From contig NZ_VUMD01000001.1 in NCBI RefSeq assembly GCF_009696375.1, positions 372,001 to 436,000 on the forward strand: a stretch of 64,000 bases of DNA, read 5' to 3'. The notes under the pieces were generated by a model. That model had not been told where the DNA came from, ran no database searches, and saw nothing but the letters and a program-made list of their open reading frames with translations. The position numbers and the translations under genes were made by a program. The stretch is from Clostridium porci. Lineage in GTDB: Bacteria; Bacillota; Clostridia; Lachnospirales; Lachnospiraceae. Shown piece by piece: positions 45,474-54,599 of the stretch (positions within the stretch are counted from its first letter, which is position 1; every line of letters starts with the position of its first letter).

Positions 45474-47009
45474 ATGAAATATAAGAAACTTTGGACAGAT
45501 ATGCACAGCAACATCCATCACGATCAGATGGAAGCCCTTCCTATATGGTATGAGCATATAAAAAAGGTGATGGATTTCTGGCCCATTGCCTATTACCCTT
45601 TTTATATGCGTCCCACGGGATATGGACTGGCTGTTGAGGATAGGTATGATGATCAGTTGGTAAAGCAGGACTGGGAGCTGGTAAGGAAGCTGGCAAAACG
45701 AGCTGAAAAAGAGGGATTTCCGTTTTTTATGGGATATGAATGGCAGGGAGCCGGTCTGGATGGGGATCATAACATTTTTTTCCTAAAGAATGACGGAGAG
45801 CAAACACACCCCTTACGTTATAAGGAGCTGGCGGATGCCTTTAAGGGGCAGGAGGTAATCGGTATTCCCCATCACCTGGCCTATCAGCCTGGTTCCCGGG
45901 GAAAGAACTGGGATACCCACAATGAAGCGTTTTCACCCTTTGCGGAAATTTATTCCAGCCACGGTTCCAGCGAAAATGACGATGGCCCCCTGAACATGAA
46001 CCGGCATGTACATATGGGGCCAAGAACCGGCGAGACTACTTATGAAAAAGGCTTGTCCAGAGGATACAAGGTGGGAATTATAGCGTCAGGCGATAACCAT
46101 AGTGTGCCTGGAGTATATGAGCATGGAGCCTTATGTGTGCTGGCTGCGGATCGCACAAAGGAGGCAATTTGGGAGGCGTTGAAGGAGCGCAGAACCTATG
46201 GAGTATCCAGGAGCCGGATTGAGGTGGATGTTATCGCAAACGGAGCACCCATGGGAGCAGAGATAGAAACCAATGGTGAGGTGGAACTGGAATTTCATGT
46301 AAAGGGTACGGCAGCCGTTGACCGGATAGAAATTTTGAGAGATAATATTCTGGAGGAAATGGTGGTGCACTCTGGAGCCTGGGAGAGAAATCCGATTCAA
46401 GGACTTGTGCGGTTTAAATTCCGTCTAGAACTAGGCTGGGGGCCTGACACCCGGGTATACAAGGAACAGTGGATGAAGGAGTGGACCGGACGTCTTGAAG
46501 TGGACGGAAGTCTTTTGAACGTGGAAAAGTGCTGGAATAACTTTGGGCAGGAGATCACGGCACAAGATGAAAAAAGCTGTGATTTTTCCATCACTACGTA
46601 TCAGTCTACAGCTACAGGAAAGTGGATGGGCCCCAGTAACGTAACAACAGAGGGCTTTATCTTTGAAGTAGAGGCAGATGCTGACAGTTTTTTGCGCCTG
46701 ACCATTGACGGGAAGGAATATCCTCTGTCTGTTAGGGAAATGTTTGAGTCCTCCAAGGTATTCGCTTTGTGGGATGAGGTCAGAAGGCTAACGAAAGAAA
46801 CCTGGGGAGACATTACCCATTATAGAGATGACCCATGGTGGCATAATGCCTATAAATTCAGAGTGGGGAAAGCATACCCGGAATCCTCTTATAAGGTTTC
46901 CTTCAAGAAAAGGCTGCAGATGAAGGAGAATGGAAATCTGAGGCTGAGGATTTGGCAGAAAAATGGAGATGCTGCCTGGACCTCCCCTGTGTTTGTGACA
47001 GTGAAATAA
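45474..47009 (+). CDS. DUF3604/PHP-like putative metallohydrolase
   Basis: The 511-residue protein starts with a metal-site-like DMHSNIHH (residues 9-16), then GYEWQG, GDHN, IPHH, EIYSSHGSSE and ASGDNHSVPG, all typical of the PHP-like fold of DUF3604. From about residue 255 a beta-rich region follows, with several WT/EVEAD-type strands. It has no signal peptide. The enzyme activity of DUF3604 proteins is not settled; genes of this family are often found beside sulfatases. It starts 14 bases after the second sulfatase and therefore should act on the same substrate. Confidence 0.8.
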   Translation: MKYKKLWTDMHSNIHHDQMEALPIWYEHIKKVMDFWPIAYYPFYMRPTGYGLAVEDRYDDQLVKQDWELVRKLAKRAEKEGFPFFMGYEWQGAGLDGDHNIFFLKNDGEQTHPLRYKELADAFKGQEVIGIPHHLAYQPGSRGKNWDTHNEAFSPFAEIYSSHGSSENDDGPLNMNRHVHMGPRTGETTYEKGLSRGYKVGIIASGDNHSVPGVYEHGALCVLAADRTKEAIWEALKERRTYGVSRSRIEVDVIANGAPMGAEIETNGEVELEFHVKGTAAVDRIEILRDNILEEMVVHSGAWERNPIQGLVRFKFRLELGWGPDTRVYKEQWMKEWTGRLEVDGSLLNVEKCWNNFGQEITAQDEKSCDFSITTYQSTATGKWMGPSNVTTEGFIFEVEADADSFLRLTIDGKEYPLSVREMFESSKVFALWDEVRRLTKETWGDITHYRDDPWWHNAYKFRVGKAYPESSYKVSFKKRLQMKENGNLRLRIWQKNGDAAWTSPVFVTVK

Positions 47010-47089
47010 TAGCGGGAGTACAGGACATTCCAGCGTATGTGAGACCGATCTCCGCTTACTGAGAAAAAAGAAACAAAAAGGAGAAAGCG

Positions 47090-47578
47090 ATGATGGAAAT
47101 AGTAAATATTAGAATTGATGACCGCCTGATCCATGGTCAGGTTGCGGCTGTATGGAGCCTTGTGACAAAGGCAACCAGAATCATGGTAGTGGATGATTTG
47201 GTTGTGAAGGATATTGTAAACAAGGAGGCCCTGAAAATGGCATGCCCTAAACAATGTAAGCTGTCCATCCTGACCGCAGCCAAGGCCGCTGACAACCTGT
47301 GTGCAGGCAAGTATGAGGGGGAAAGAGTATTTATCGTAGCAAAAAGCCCGAAAACCATACGCAGTCTCTATGATGCCGGTTTTCATATGGAGCAGGTAAA
47401 TGTGGGAAATATGGCGGGTAAGCAGAATACGAAAATGATAAAAAAAGCAGTCAGCGTAACCGAGGAGGATATTGAAAATTTCCTCTATCTGGCCGAACAG
47501 GGTGTGAAGGTGACAGCACAGATGGTTCCAACAGATCCAGTTCAGGATTTTGTGGAGTTGCTTAAGGCTGCACAATAA
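47090..47578 (+). CDS. PTS system mannose/fructose/sorbose-family IIB component
   Basis: The 162-residue IIB protein has its phosphorylation histidine at residue 15 in DDRLIHGQV. It passes phosphate to the sugar as it enters through IIC/IID. It completes the PTS encoded in this operon, although it is separated from the other three genes by the second sulfatase and DUF3604, which ties those enzymes to the transporter. AAGGAGAAAG precedes the start. Confidence 0.94.
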   Translation: MMEIVNIRIDDRLIHGQVAAVWSLVTKATRIMVVDDLVVKDIVNKEALKMACPKQCKLSILTAAKAADNLCAGKYEGERVFIVAKSPKTIRSLYDAGFHMEQVNVGNMAGKQNTKMIKKAVSVTEEDIENFLYLAEQGVKVTAQMVPTDPVQDFVELLKAAQ

Positions 47579-47609
47579 AAGAAAGTAAAACAGGCTGTCT
47601 GAAAGTCAG

Positions 47610-47730
47610 AAGGGTATCTCGAATGCTGGTTTCTGTACAATCGTTAGGCTGATTCAGTATGTCCGTTTAGCCGGGCGTTGGATCTGGCATAGGATTGAAC
47701 CAGAAATCAGCTTCTGGGGATACCCTTTTT
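47610..47730 (+). terminator. Long branched hairpin terminator of the sulfatase/PTS operon
   Basis: AAGGGTATC (47610-47618) pairs with GATACCCTT (47719-47727), and the stem continues inward with GCTGGTTTCTG against CAGAAATCAGC. Smaller GGCT/AGCC and CAATC/GATTG pairs lie inside. The 3' arm ends in five T. It stands between the operon and the convergent FCD regulator. Confidence 0.65.
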
Positions 47731-47793
47731 AGTTTGCTGCTATTCTGAATTGTGTACTGTTGATACGGTTATAGGAAATTGAGATATTTATTT

Positions 47794-48495
47794 TTAGTAA
47801 TTAAAATCCATGGCATTATAAAGATGTTGGTACATTAATTCTTTTGCCAGCTCCGCATTATGTGCGGAAATTGCCTTACAGATTTTGTCATGGGTGGATC
47901 GCCGCGGCTTTGATGTAAGGCGGTTTTTAAAGGTTATTGGATCATAAATGACAGAGATAGACCGAATGATAATCGGCATCATACGTTCCAAAACAGGGTT
48001 ATGGCATGTGCGGCATAGCATCATATGGAATGCCTTATCTTTTTCGTGAAGCTGCTGGATCACTTGAATTTCTGTTTCCTGCCCATGCAGATCCTTATCC
48101 AGCTCATCAATGCTATCAGAAAGCTTTTGAAGAATCCGGATCTCCTGATCGGTGGCTCTTTTAGCAGAAAGACCACAGATTTCAGGTTCAAAAATTAATC
48201 TTGCTTCATATAGATAAGGATTAAGATTGTCAATCCCCAAAAAGTTAAGACCAAGGGGATCATCCGTCATTCCTGGCAGCTGACATACAAAGGTGCCTTT
48301 TCCACGGCGTATTTCAAGAGTTCCTCTGGAGACAAGAGATTTAATGGCTTCCCGAATCGTGGAACGGCTTGTGTGATACGTTTCCATTAATTCCTGTTCA
48401 TTGGGAATCCGGTCACCGGGTTTTAGTGATCCTTCAATAATTATATTCTCAATTTCTGATGCGATAGACACGGATAAAGTTTTAGCGTTTGTCAT
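47794..48495 (-). CDS. FadR-type GntR regulator (FCD domain)
   Basis: The 233-residue protein has an N-terminal winged HTH (RIPNEQELMETYHTSRSTIREAI) and a C-terminal all-helical FCD domain that usually senses small organic acids or amino acids. It is divergent from a dcuC-like transporter gene whose promoter region has a 13-bp palindrome, the likely operator. The start follows GGGAG at short spacing. Confidence 0.93.
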   Translation of the reverse strand: MTNAKTLSVSIASEIENIIIEGSLKPGDRIPNEQELMETYHTSRSTIREAIKSLVSRGTLEIRRGKGTFVCQLPGMTDDPLGLNFLGIDNLNPYLYEARLIFEPEICGLSAKRATDQEIRILQKLSDSIDELDKDLHGQETEIQVIQQLHEKDKAFHMMLCRTCHNPVLERMMPIIIRSISVIYDPITFKNRLTSKPRRSTHDKICKAISAHNAELAKELMYQHLYNAMDFNY

Positions 48496-48674
48496 ATGTA
48501 CTCCCTAACAACGTAATGTTTAAAGTATGGCACTACGGAATTTTATTTAATGATAGTATAGTATATGGAGTAATAATTGTCAAATAGCAGTGGGGGATAA
48601 ACATTTTCATTTGTAGAAAATAAAGGTATAAAATTGTGTATAATGACCAAATAAAAAATAATTTGAAAATCATA

Positions 48675-48703
48675 TTGACTAAAGTGCACGAATGCTCTAT
48701 ACT
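48675..48703 (+). promoter_or_regulatory. Promoter of the dcuC-patB unit
   Basis: TTGACT (48675-48680), 17 bases, TATACT (48698-48703). Confidence 0.75.
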
Positions 48704-48716
48704 AAATAAAGAATCA

Positions 48717-48729
48717 GACGTCAGACGTC
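48717..48729. promoter_or_regulatory. Candidate FCD-regulator operator GACGTCAGACGTC
   Basis: A 13-bp palindrome symmetrical around a central base, located just after the predicted transcription start. Binding there would block elongation or promoter escape of the dcuC-patB transcript. Confidence 0.55.
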
Positions 48730-48753
48730 AGTTGAATTAAGGAGGAGGGTAAT

Positions 48754-50133
48754 ATGTACGATGTAATGTTTGTTCTTTTGACTGTGCTGTTCATTGTAAT
48801 TGCAGCAGTTATGATTTTGAAGAAGATGGATTCCAAGCTGGTATTCTTTTTTGTTGGAACAGCTGCATTGCTGGTTGTGACTTTCCTAACAGGCGAATCG
48901 GTATTAGGGGATAATACAACCGGAAATCTCTATCTTGATGTGGTAGATGTAATCCGTACGAAATTCATCAGTACTGTGCAGGGTACCGGTATTCGCCTAA
49001 TGGTTGTTGCCAGTTATGTTATGCTGATGAATCATATGGGGGCCTCTAAAGTATTGGCAGCGGCAGTAGGACGTGTTTTGGTTAAACTGAAAAGCCCATA
49101 TCTGATTTTAGGAGGCGTTTTTGCCGCAGGCTGTTTATTGAAGATATTCATTACCAGTCAGGTATCGTTAGGGCTGTTATTCATGGCAACCATTTTTCCG
49201 ATTCTTGTTTCACTGGGAGTAAGTAAGCTGAGTGCGGCAGTAGTACTGATCACCATCGGAATGATGGACTATGGTCCGAATGACAGCTCAGCGATTTTTG
49301 GAGCGACAGAGGTTTTAGGCGTAACGCCGATGGAGTTTTTCCTGCACTATGAAGGTTATGTGTGCGCCGCGGTTATTTTAGTAATGGCAGTGTTTTATGC
49401 CATGTATTTTAAGTATATGGATAAAAAAGAATTTGGAAATTCTGCTGCTACACAGAATGCACAAGAGCTCGCCTTCTCACCAAGAGATTATGGCGTTCCA
49501 GTATTTTATGGACTGTTTCCACTGATTCCGTTGGTATTGGTTATCGCATTTAGCTTTACAAGCGTTTCCATGGATATTATAACAGCAAATCTGGTTGGCT
49601 TCTTTGTAGTATTTATATGCGATCTTATTGTAACAAAGAACACTGCCAAAATAGGAGATAATCTAAAAAAAGTGTTCGAGTGGATGGGTTCTTATTTTAC
49701 AACTGTAGTTGTACTGATGGTTGCGGCAGCAGTGTTTGCGGAAGCGATCAAGCAAATGAAGGGAATTGACATCATCACAGGATGGATCTCCCATATGACC
49801 GGAGCAACTGTCATTGCCATGATCATGCTCAGCCTTATTATTCTGGCAACCGCTCTATTAACAGGCAGCGGACAGGCACCCTGGATGGCATTTGGCCCAT
49901 TGACTCCGGGAATTGCTAAGATTCTTGGTATTGAAACAGCGGCCCTAGCAATTCCTATGCATCTGACAGGTGGAATCGCAAGATGTTGTTCTCCATTCTG
50001 TGCGGCTGTTATTGCGATCAGCGGTGTAGCAGAGGTTGAAATAAAGGATGTGATAAAACGAAATATGGTTCCTATGATTGCTGCGTATATTATGAATCTG
50101 GTTGCAACCTATATCATTTTCGTAGCGCTGTAG
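48754..50133 (+). CDS. DcuC-family anaerobic C4-dicarboxylate (or related) transporter
   Basis: The 459-residue protein has about twelve hydrophobic helices and the DcuC pattern: an N-terminal VLFIVIAAVMILKKMDSKLVFF segment, DYGPNDSSAIFG in the first half and LTGSGQAPWMAFGPLTPG near the end. DcuC proteins exchange or excrete C4-dicarboxylates under anaerobic conditions. Its location upstream of a C-S lyase suggests another carboxylate, perhaps a sulfur amino acid, but this is not testable here. AAGGAGGAGG precedes the ATG. Confidence 0.88.
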   Translation: MYDVMFVLLTVLFIVIAAVMILKKMDSKLVFFFVGTAALLVVTFLTGESVLGDNTTGNLYLDVVDVIRTKFISTVQGTGIRLMVVASYVMLMNHMGASKVLAAAVGRVLVKLKSPYLILGGVFAAGCLLKIFITSQVSLGLLFMATIFPILVSLGVSKLSAAVVLITIGMMDYGPNDSSAIFGATEVLGVTPMEFFLHYEGYVCAAVILVMAVFYAMYFKYMDKKEFGNSAATQNAQELAFSPRDYGVPVFYGLFPLIPLVLVIAFSFTSVSMDIITANLVGFFVVFICDLIVTKNTAKIGDNLKKVFEWMGSYFTTVVVLMVAAAVFAEAIKQMKGIDIITGWISHMTGATVIAMIMLSLIILATALLTGSGQAPWMAFGPLTPGIAKILGIETAALAIPMHLTGGIARCCSPFCAAVIAISGVAEVEIKDVIKRNMVPMIAAYIMNLVATYIIFVAL

Positions 50134-50167
50134 CGAGCTGTTAAGTGAAAGGAAAGGAGTAGATAAA

Positions 50168-51337
50168 ATGAGATACAATTTTGATGAGATCATTGACAGA
50201 AGGGCATCTGAATGCAAAAAATATGAACCTGCATACCCAAAGGATGTAATTCCCATGTGGATAGCAGATACGGATTTTGCAGTTCCAAAAGAGATTACGG
50301 ATGCAATTAAAAAGAGGGCAGAGCATCCCTGTTATGGGTATCCGGTAGAAAGCTTTGAATTTGAGAAGGCCGCTGCGAGATGGGAAAAAGTACGTTTTGG
50401 CTGGAATGTAGAACCAGAGTGGGTTAAATATTCAAACGGAGTTCTGCCATTTTTGATGTATGGGATCAGGGCATTTGCCTATCCGGGAGATAAAGTTGTA
50501 ATACAGCCTCCTGTATATCCTCCATTTCATGCTATTACAAAAAATAATGGCTGTCAGCTTTTAACAAATCCTCTCATACAGAATGAGAAGGGGAAATATC
50601 AGATTGATTTTGAGGATCTTGAAAATAAATTAAAGGACCCAAGAACGAAGCTGTTTTTCATGAGCAATCCCCATAACCCGACGATGAGAGCCTTTACACG
50701 GGAAGAATTGATCAAAATTGGTGAACTTTGTCTGAAATATAATGTAATTGTTGTTTCAGATGAAATCCACTGTGATCTGACATATAAGCGTTATAAACAT
50801 ATTCCCTTTGCGTCAATTTCGGAAGAATTTGCACAGAATTGTATGGTTTTGATCAATCCAAGCAAAACCTTTAATATCGCAGGTTTCAGAACGGGCGCTG
50901 CGATTATACCGAATAAGAAGCTGCGTGATAATATTCAGATTATTATTGAGAATAATAAGAACTATGGACGTACTATTTTCGGAATGCTGTCGTTTATCAC
51001 TGCCTACACAGAATGTGATGATTATGCCGATGAACTGATGGAATATCTGGAGATAAATAAGGACTATGTTGTAAACTTCATTCAGGAGAAGATCCCAAGG
51101 ATCAAGCTGGCAGAACCAGAGGCAACCTATTTATTATGGCTTGATTGCCGGGGCCTTAATATGTCACAGGAAGAATTAAAAAAATTCTTTTTTGAAAAGG
51201 CGAAATTAGGTTTAAATGACGGCTCAACCTTTGGAGTGGAGGGGACAGGCTTTATGAGAATGAATATTGCGTGCCCCAAGTCTACGGTTATAGAAGCTAT
51301 GAACCAATTGGAACGGGCTGTAAAGGAACTTGGATAA
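50168..51337 (+). CDS. PatB/MalY family PLP-dependent C-S lyase (cystathionine beta-lyase-like)
   Basis: The 389-residue fold-type I aminotransferase-like enzyme has the PLP lysine K233 in NPSKTFNIAGFRTG and the cofactor Asp198 in SDEIHCDL. The opening region WIADTDF is typical for PatB/MalY C-S beta-lyases, which cleave cystathionine, cystine or cysteine S-conjugates to pyruvate, ammonia and a thiol. It follows the transporter after 34 bases and is followed by a terminator. The substrate is unknown. Confidence 0.9.
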   Translation: MRYNFDEIIDRRASECKKYEPAYPKDVIPMWIADTDFAVPKEITDAIKKRAEHPCYGYPVESFEFEKAAARWEKVRFGWNVEPEWVKYSNGVLPFLMYGIRAFAYPGDKVVIQPPVYPPFHAITKNNGCQLLTNPLIQNEKGKYQIDFEDLENKLKDPRTKLFFMSNPHNPTMRAFTREELIKIGELCLKYNVIVVSDEIHCDLTYKRYKHIPFASISEEFAQNCMVLINPSKTFNIAGFRTGAAIIPNKKLRDNIQIIIENNKNYGRTIFGMLSFITAYTECDDYADELMEYLEINKDYVVNFIQEKIPRIKLAEPEATYLLWLDCRGLNMSQEELKKFFFEKAKLGLNDGSTFGVEGTGFMRMNIACPKSTVIEAMNQLERAVKELG

Positions 51338-51418
51338 ATTTGTTATTACGCATTTTATTGAACATATCTAAACAGGATAAACCGTTCGGTTTAAGTAAAC
51401 GGGTATTGACGGATGGTA

Positions 51419-51454
51419 TAAGGGGCGGTTCATATTTGGAACAACGCCCCTTTA
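51419..51454 (+). terminator. Terminator after the C-S lyase gene
   Basis: TAAGGGGCG (51419-51427) pairs with CGCCCCTTTA (51445-51454), with further GTTC/GAAC pairing inside. It may attenuate the following TRAP transporter genes. Confidence 0.7.
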
Positions 51455-51485
51455 TGTTTACGGAGACATATAGAAAAGAGGCAGT

Positions 51486-52493
51486 ATGAGATTAAAAATA
51501 GATAGTAATTGGATTTTTATCCCATTGCTTTTACTATTGATCGGAGCTTCTGTATCAGATAATCAGGCGGTACAGAACACGGAGATAACATCGAACAATT
51601 TGTCAATTATGTCAGGAAACAGCGGCGGGACATATTATTATATTGCGGCAGGACAGGCAAAGCTTCTGAGTGAAAAGCTGGAAGGGATCAATGTCACAAC
51701 TCAGTCTACCAGCGGCTCTCCTGTTGAGAATATGACACTGGTGGAACAAAATCCGTCCAACTTGGGAATTGTCACGATTGATGGATTTTATTATGCAGAA
51801 AATGGAGAGAAGCAGCGGGGATTTCAGACTCCAATGAAGGAATTGCGAGTAATTCAGGTTGGTCATACAGCATATTTATATGGGCTGTCTTTGAAAGGAA
51901 TGGGAGTAGAACATTATTCGGATCTATGCGGAAAGAAAGTATCTGTTCCTCCCGTTGGCTCTACAACGTATTATATGGCGCTGGCAGTTGCTAAAAGCTA
52001 CGGATGTACTGAGAAAAACAGTACGATCATACCAATGAGTCCTGGTGAGCAGGCTGACGCATTGAAGGATGGAACGATTGATGTGGCGTTTATGGCAGGA
52101 GGGATTCCACAGGCAACGGTGACCGATCTGGATTATTCTAGCGAAGTGGTGTATTTGTCAGTGGATGATGAGAAAACAAAAGAACTAAGAGAAACATATC
52201 CGTTTTGGCATCCTGTAGTCATTGATGCGGGAACCTATTCCGGACAGAAGGAGGATATGACTTGCCTGTCAGTTAATACACTTCTGGCATGTAATGCTAA
52301 ACTGGACGCAGAGCTGGCATATCAAATTACAAAAATATTAAATGAAGGTACACAAGAATTAGCCAAGATCCATTCCAGCGGAGCAGAGTGGAGTTTTGAT
52401 ATGACAAAGCTGTTTTTGGACAGTGATATTTTGAAGTTTCATGAAGGAGCAATACGGTATTATTCAGAGCTTATGGGTGGAAAGGTAGAATGA
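51486..52493 (+). CDS. TAXI-type TRAP transporter solute-binding protein
   Basis: The 335-residue protein has an N-terminal hydrophobic signal segment (about residues 10-25) without a clear lipobox cysteine. Its mature start has the TAXI-family IMSGNSGGTYYYIAAG block, followed by VTTQSTSGSPVENM. TAXI binding proteins commonly bind glutamate or similar acids. The stop overlaps the permease start by four bases. Its place after a C-S lyase suggests that it brings in the lyase substrate. Confidence 0.92.
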   Translation: MRLKIDSNWIFIPLLLLLIGASVSDNQAVQNTEITSNNLSIMSGNSGGTYYYIAAGQAKLLSEKLEGINVTTQSTSGSPVENMTLVEQNPSNLGIVTIDGFYYAENGEKQRGFQTPMKELRVIQVGHTAYLYGLSLKGMGVEHYSDLCGKKVSVPPVGSTTYYMALAVAKSYGCTEKNSTIIPMSPGEQADALKDGTIDVAFMAGGIPQATVTDLDYSSEVVYLSVDDEKTKELRETYPFWHPVVIDAGTYSGQKEDMTCLSVNTLLACNAKLDAELAYQITKILNEGTQELAKIHSSGAEWSFDMTKLFLDSDILKFHEGAIRYYSELMGGKVE

Positions 52494-54415
52494 ATACAAA
52501 GAAAACAAATCGTGCAATAACGGTATTGGATGGAGTGATCTCATTTCTGTGTGTGTGTTTAACAGGAATCCAGCTGGCAAATTATATATTTGGTATTTTT
52601 CCGGCAATGCAGCAAAGAAGTCTGTTCTTGGGATTCATTTTGTCAATCATTTTGCTGATTCATATTCGGAACAAAATAGCAAAGGGGATTCTGGATTTAT
52701 GGAGTATTTTCATATTGCTGGGAATCTTCTTTGCTTCTGTCTATATTTTTGTGAATTGGTATGAGATGTCATTTAGGGTTATCCGGCCAGAAAAAATGGA
52801 CCTCTTGGCTGGTATCCTGATCATTGCCGCAGTCATTGACTGTGCCAATATACGATTGGGAAGAACGCTTCCTTTCATTGCATTGCTGTTTATTATCTAT
52901 GCGTTATTTGGACAGTACATAAAGGGAAGCATGGGTACCGTAAGCTTTACGGTTCAGCGGATCATCAGTATTCTAACAATGGAAACATCAGGAATTTACG
53001 GAACGATATTGGGAACAGCGGCAAAGCAGATCTTTGTATTTATAATTTTGGGCAGTTCTCTTGAATTGAGCGGTGCAAGCGAATTTTTTCTGAAAATGGC
53101 AAGCATTCTGCTGGGATCACGGAAGGGAAGTGGAGCAAAGGTCAATACAATGGCAGGAGGACTGCTGGGAATGGTTTCCGGCAGTGCCGTTGCTAATGTT
53201 ATGGCAGTTGGGCCTATGACGTTTCCGATGATGAAAAAGGATGGATTCTCAAATTATTTTTGTGGCGCAATCGCTGCCATTTCAGGTACCGGAGGGCAGC
53301 TAATGCCACCTGTTATGGGAACGGCAGCTTTCATAATAGCGGAAACACTGGCTGTTTCTTATGGAGAAGTAACAAAAGCAGCATTGATTCCTGGTATACT
53401 ATTTTATTTAACAATCTGGCTCACGATCAACTGCCATTCAAACCGTCTAGGACTGATAGGGAAAAAGGATAAGATAGACTGGCTGCCGGTTCTAAAATCC
53501 GGTTTCTATTATTTGATTCCGATTATATTTTTAATGGTTACGATTTCAGGTTTGAAGTGGTCGCCGATTAAAGCAGGAATGTGGTCAACGGTTCTTGTGG
53601 TAATTGTATCACAGTTTAACAAAGAAAGGCGTATGACAATCCCAGTGATCGTGCAGGCAATGGAGCGATCTGCGAAAGGAGCTGTGACGGTCAGCGTTGC
53701 CTGTGCTGTTGCAGGAATTATTGTTGGTGTTTTATCGGTAACGGGCCTAGGACTTAAGTTTTCAACGGTTCTGTTAGCTCTTTCAGGCGGATATAAAATA
53801 ATTCTGTTGGTATTTACTATGCTGGCAGGTCTAATCCTGGGCATGGGCATGACCACAACATCTGTGTATATCGTGCTGAGTGTTTTAGTAGCGCCCGCTC
53901 TTGTAGACTTTGGAGTTGAGCCGATTGCCGCGCATATGTTTGTTTTTTACTTCGGCATTCTTTCCTGTATTACGCCTCCGGTGGCAACGGCAATCTTTGC
54001 TTCCGCCAGTCTGTTAAATGAAAGTCCGCTCAGGTTAGGATTGTGCGCAAGCAGAATTGCTATACCGATTTATATGATTCCGTTTTTGTTTGTGCTGAAT
54101 CCTGCGCTTTTAATGCTGGAAAGCAGCGTTATGGAGATTATGATAGAGTTTATTTTGTCGGGTCTTACAATTATAGCTCTGTGCAGCAGCATAGAAGGGT
54201 ATTTTACATCAGAGTTGAGTAAAAAGGAACGAGTGCTGTTGTTTGTGGGAGCGTTATGTGAACTACATACATCCATACTGGTTAAGACATGTTCTAATTT
54301 GCTGATTCTAGTGCTGTTGTTAAAAAATATGAGAGTAAAAAAATGTGCACAGCTATTGCATACAAAAGGAGCTTTGTCTAGGTTGAGGCAATGGAAGCCG
54401 CGGGGGATGAAATAG
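52490..54415 (+). CDS. TRAP transporter fused DctQ-DctM permease
   Basis: The 641-residue protein has about 16 hydrophobic helices. A short DctQ-like segment comes first, then the large DctM part with the VNTMAGGLLGMVSGSAVANV motif and CGAIAAISGTGGQLMPPVMG. It forms the sodium-driven membrane part of the TAXI TRAP system. The C-terminal part (about residues 590-641) is basic and appears to lack further helices. Confidence 0.93.
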   Translation: MNTKKTNRAITVLDGVISFLCVCLTGIQLANYIFGIFPAMQQRSLFLGFILSIILLIHIRNKIAKGILDLWSIFILLGIFFASVYIFVNWYEMSFRVIRPEKMDLLAGILIIAAVIDCANIRLGRTLPFIALLFIIYALFGQYIKGSMGTVSFTVQRIISILTMETSGIYGTILGTAAKQIFVFIILGSSLELSGASEFFLKMASILLGSRKGSGAKVNTMAGGLLGMVSGSAVANVMAVGPMTFPMMKKDGFSNYFCGAIAAISGTGGQLMPPVMGTAAFIIAETLAVSYGEVTKAALIPGILFYLTIWLTINCHSNRLGLIGKKDKIDWLPVLKSGFYYLIPIIFLMVTISGLKWSPIKAGMWSTVLVVIVSQFNKERRMTIPVIVQAMERSAKGAVTVSVACAVAGIIVGVLSVTGLGLKFSTVLLALSGGYKIILLVFTMLAGLILGMGMTTTSVYIVLSVLVAPALVDFGVEPIAAHMFVFYFGILSCITPPVATAIFASASLLNESPLRLGLCASRIAIPIYMIPFLFVLNPALLMLESSVMEIMIEFILSGLTIIALCSSIEGYFTSELSKKERVLLFVGALCELHTSILVKTCSNLLILVLLLKNMRVKKCAQLLHTKGALSRLRQWKPRGMK

Positions 54416-54555
54416 CACAAAAGGAATTGCAGTAGCTGCAAAGCCTACACATTATTTGCAGACAAATTCATAGGTTTGGCAGATATGTTTCTTTTTATAA
54501 TCTTTGAGGAAAGTGCATTTATCTTTGGGTTCATTGAATTCAAAAAATTAATAAG

Positions 54556-54584
54556 TTGCGTATTTCCTTATTCAATGATATACT
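54556..54584 (+). promoter_or_regulatory. Candidate promoter of the degraded region
   Basis: TTGCGT (54556-54561), 17 bases, TATACT (54579-54584), directed at the small ORFs starting at 54600-54632. A TTGCAG/CTGCAA palindrome lies further upstream near 54427. Confidence 0.45.
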
Positions 54585-54599
54585 GTATAAAGGTTTATT

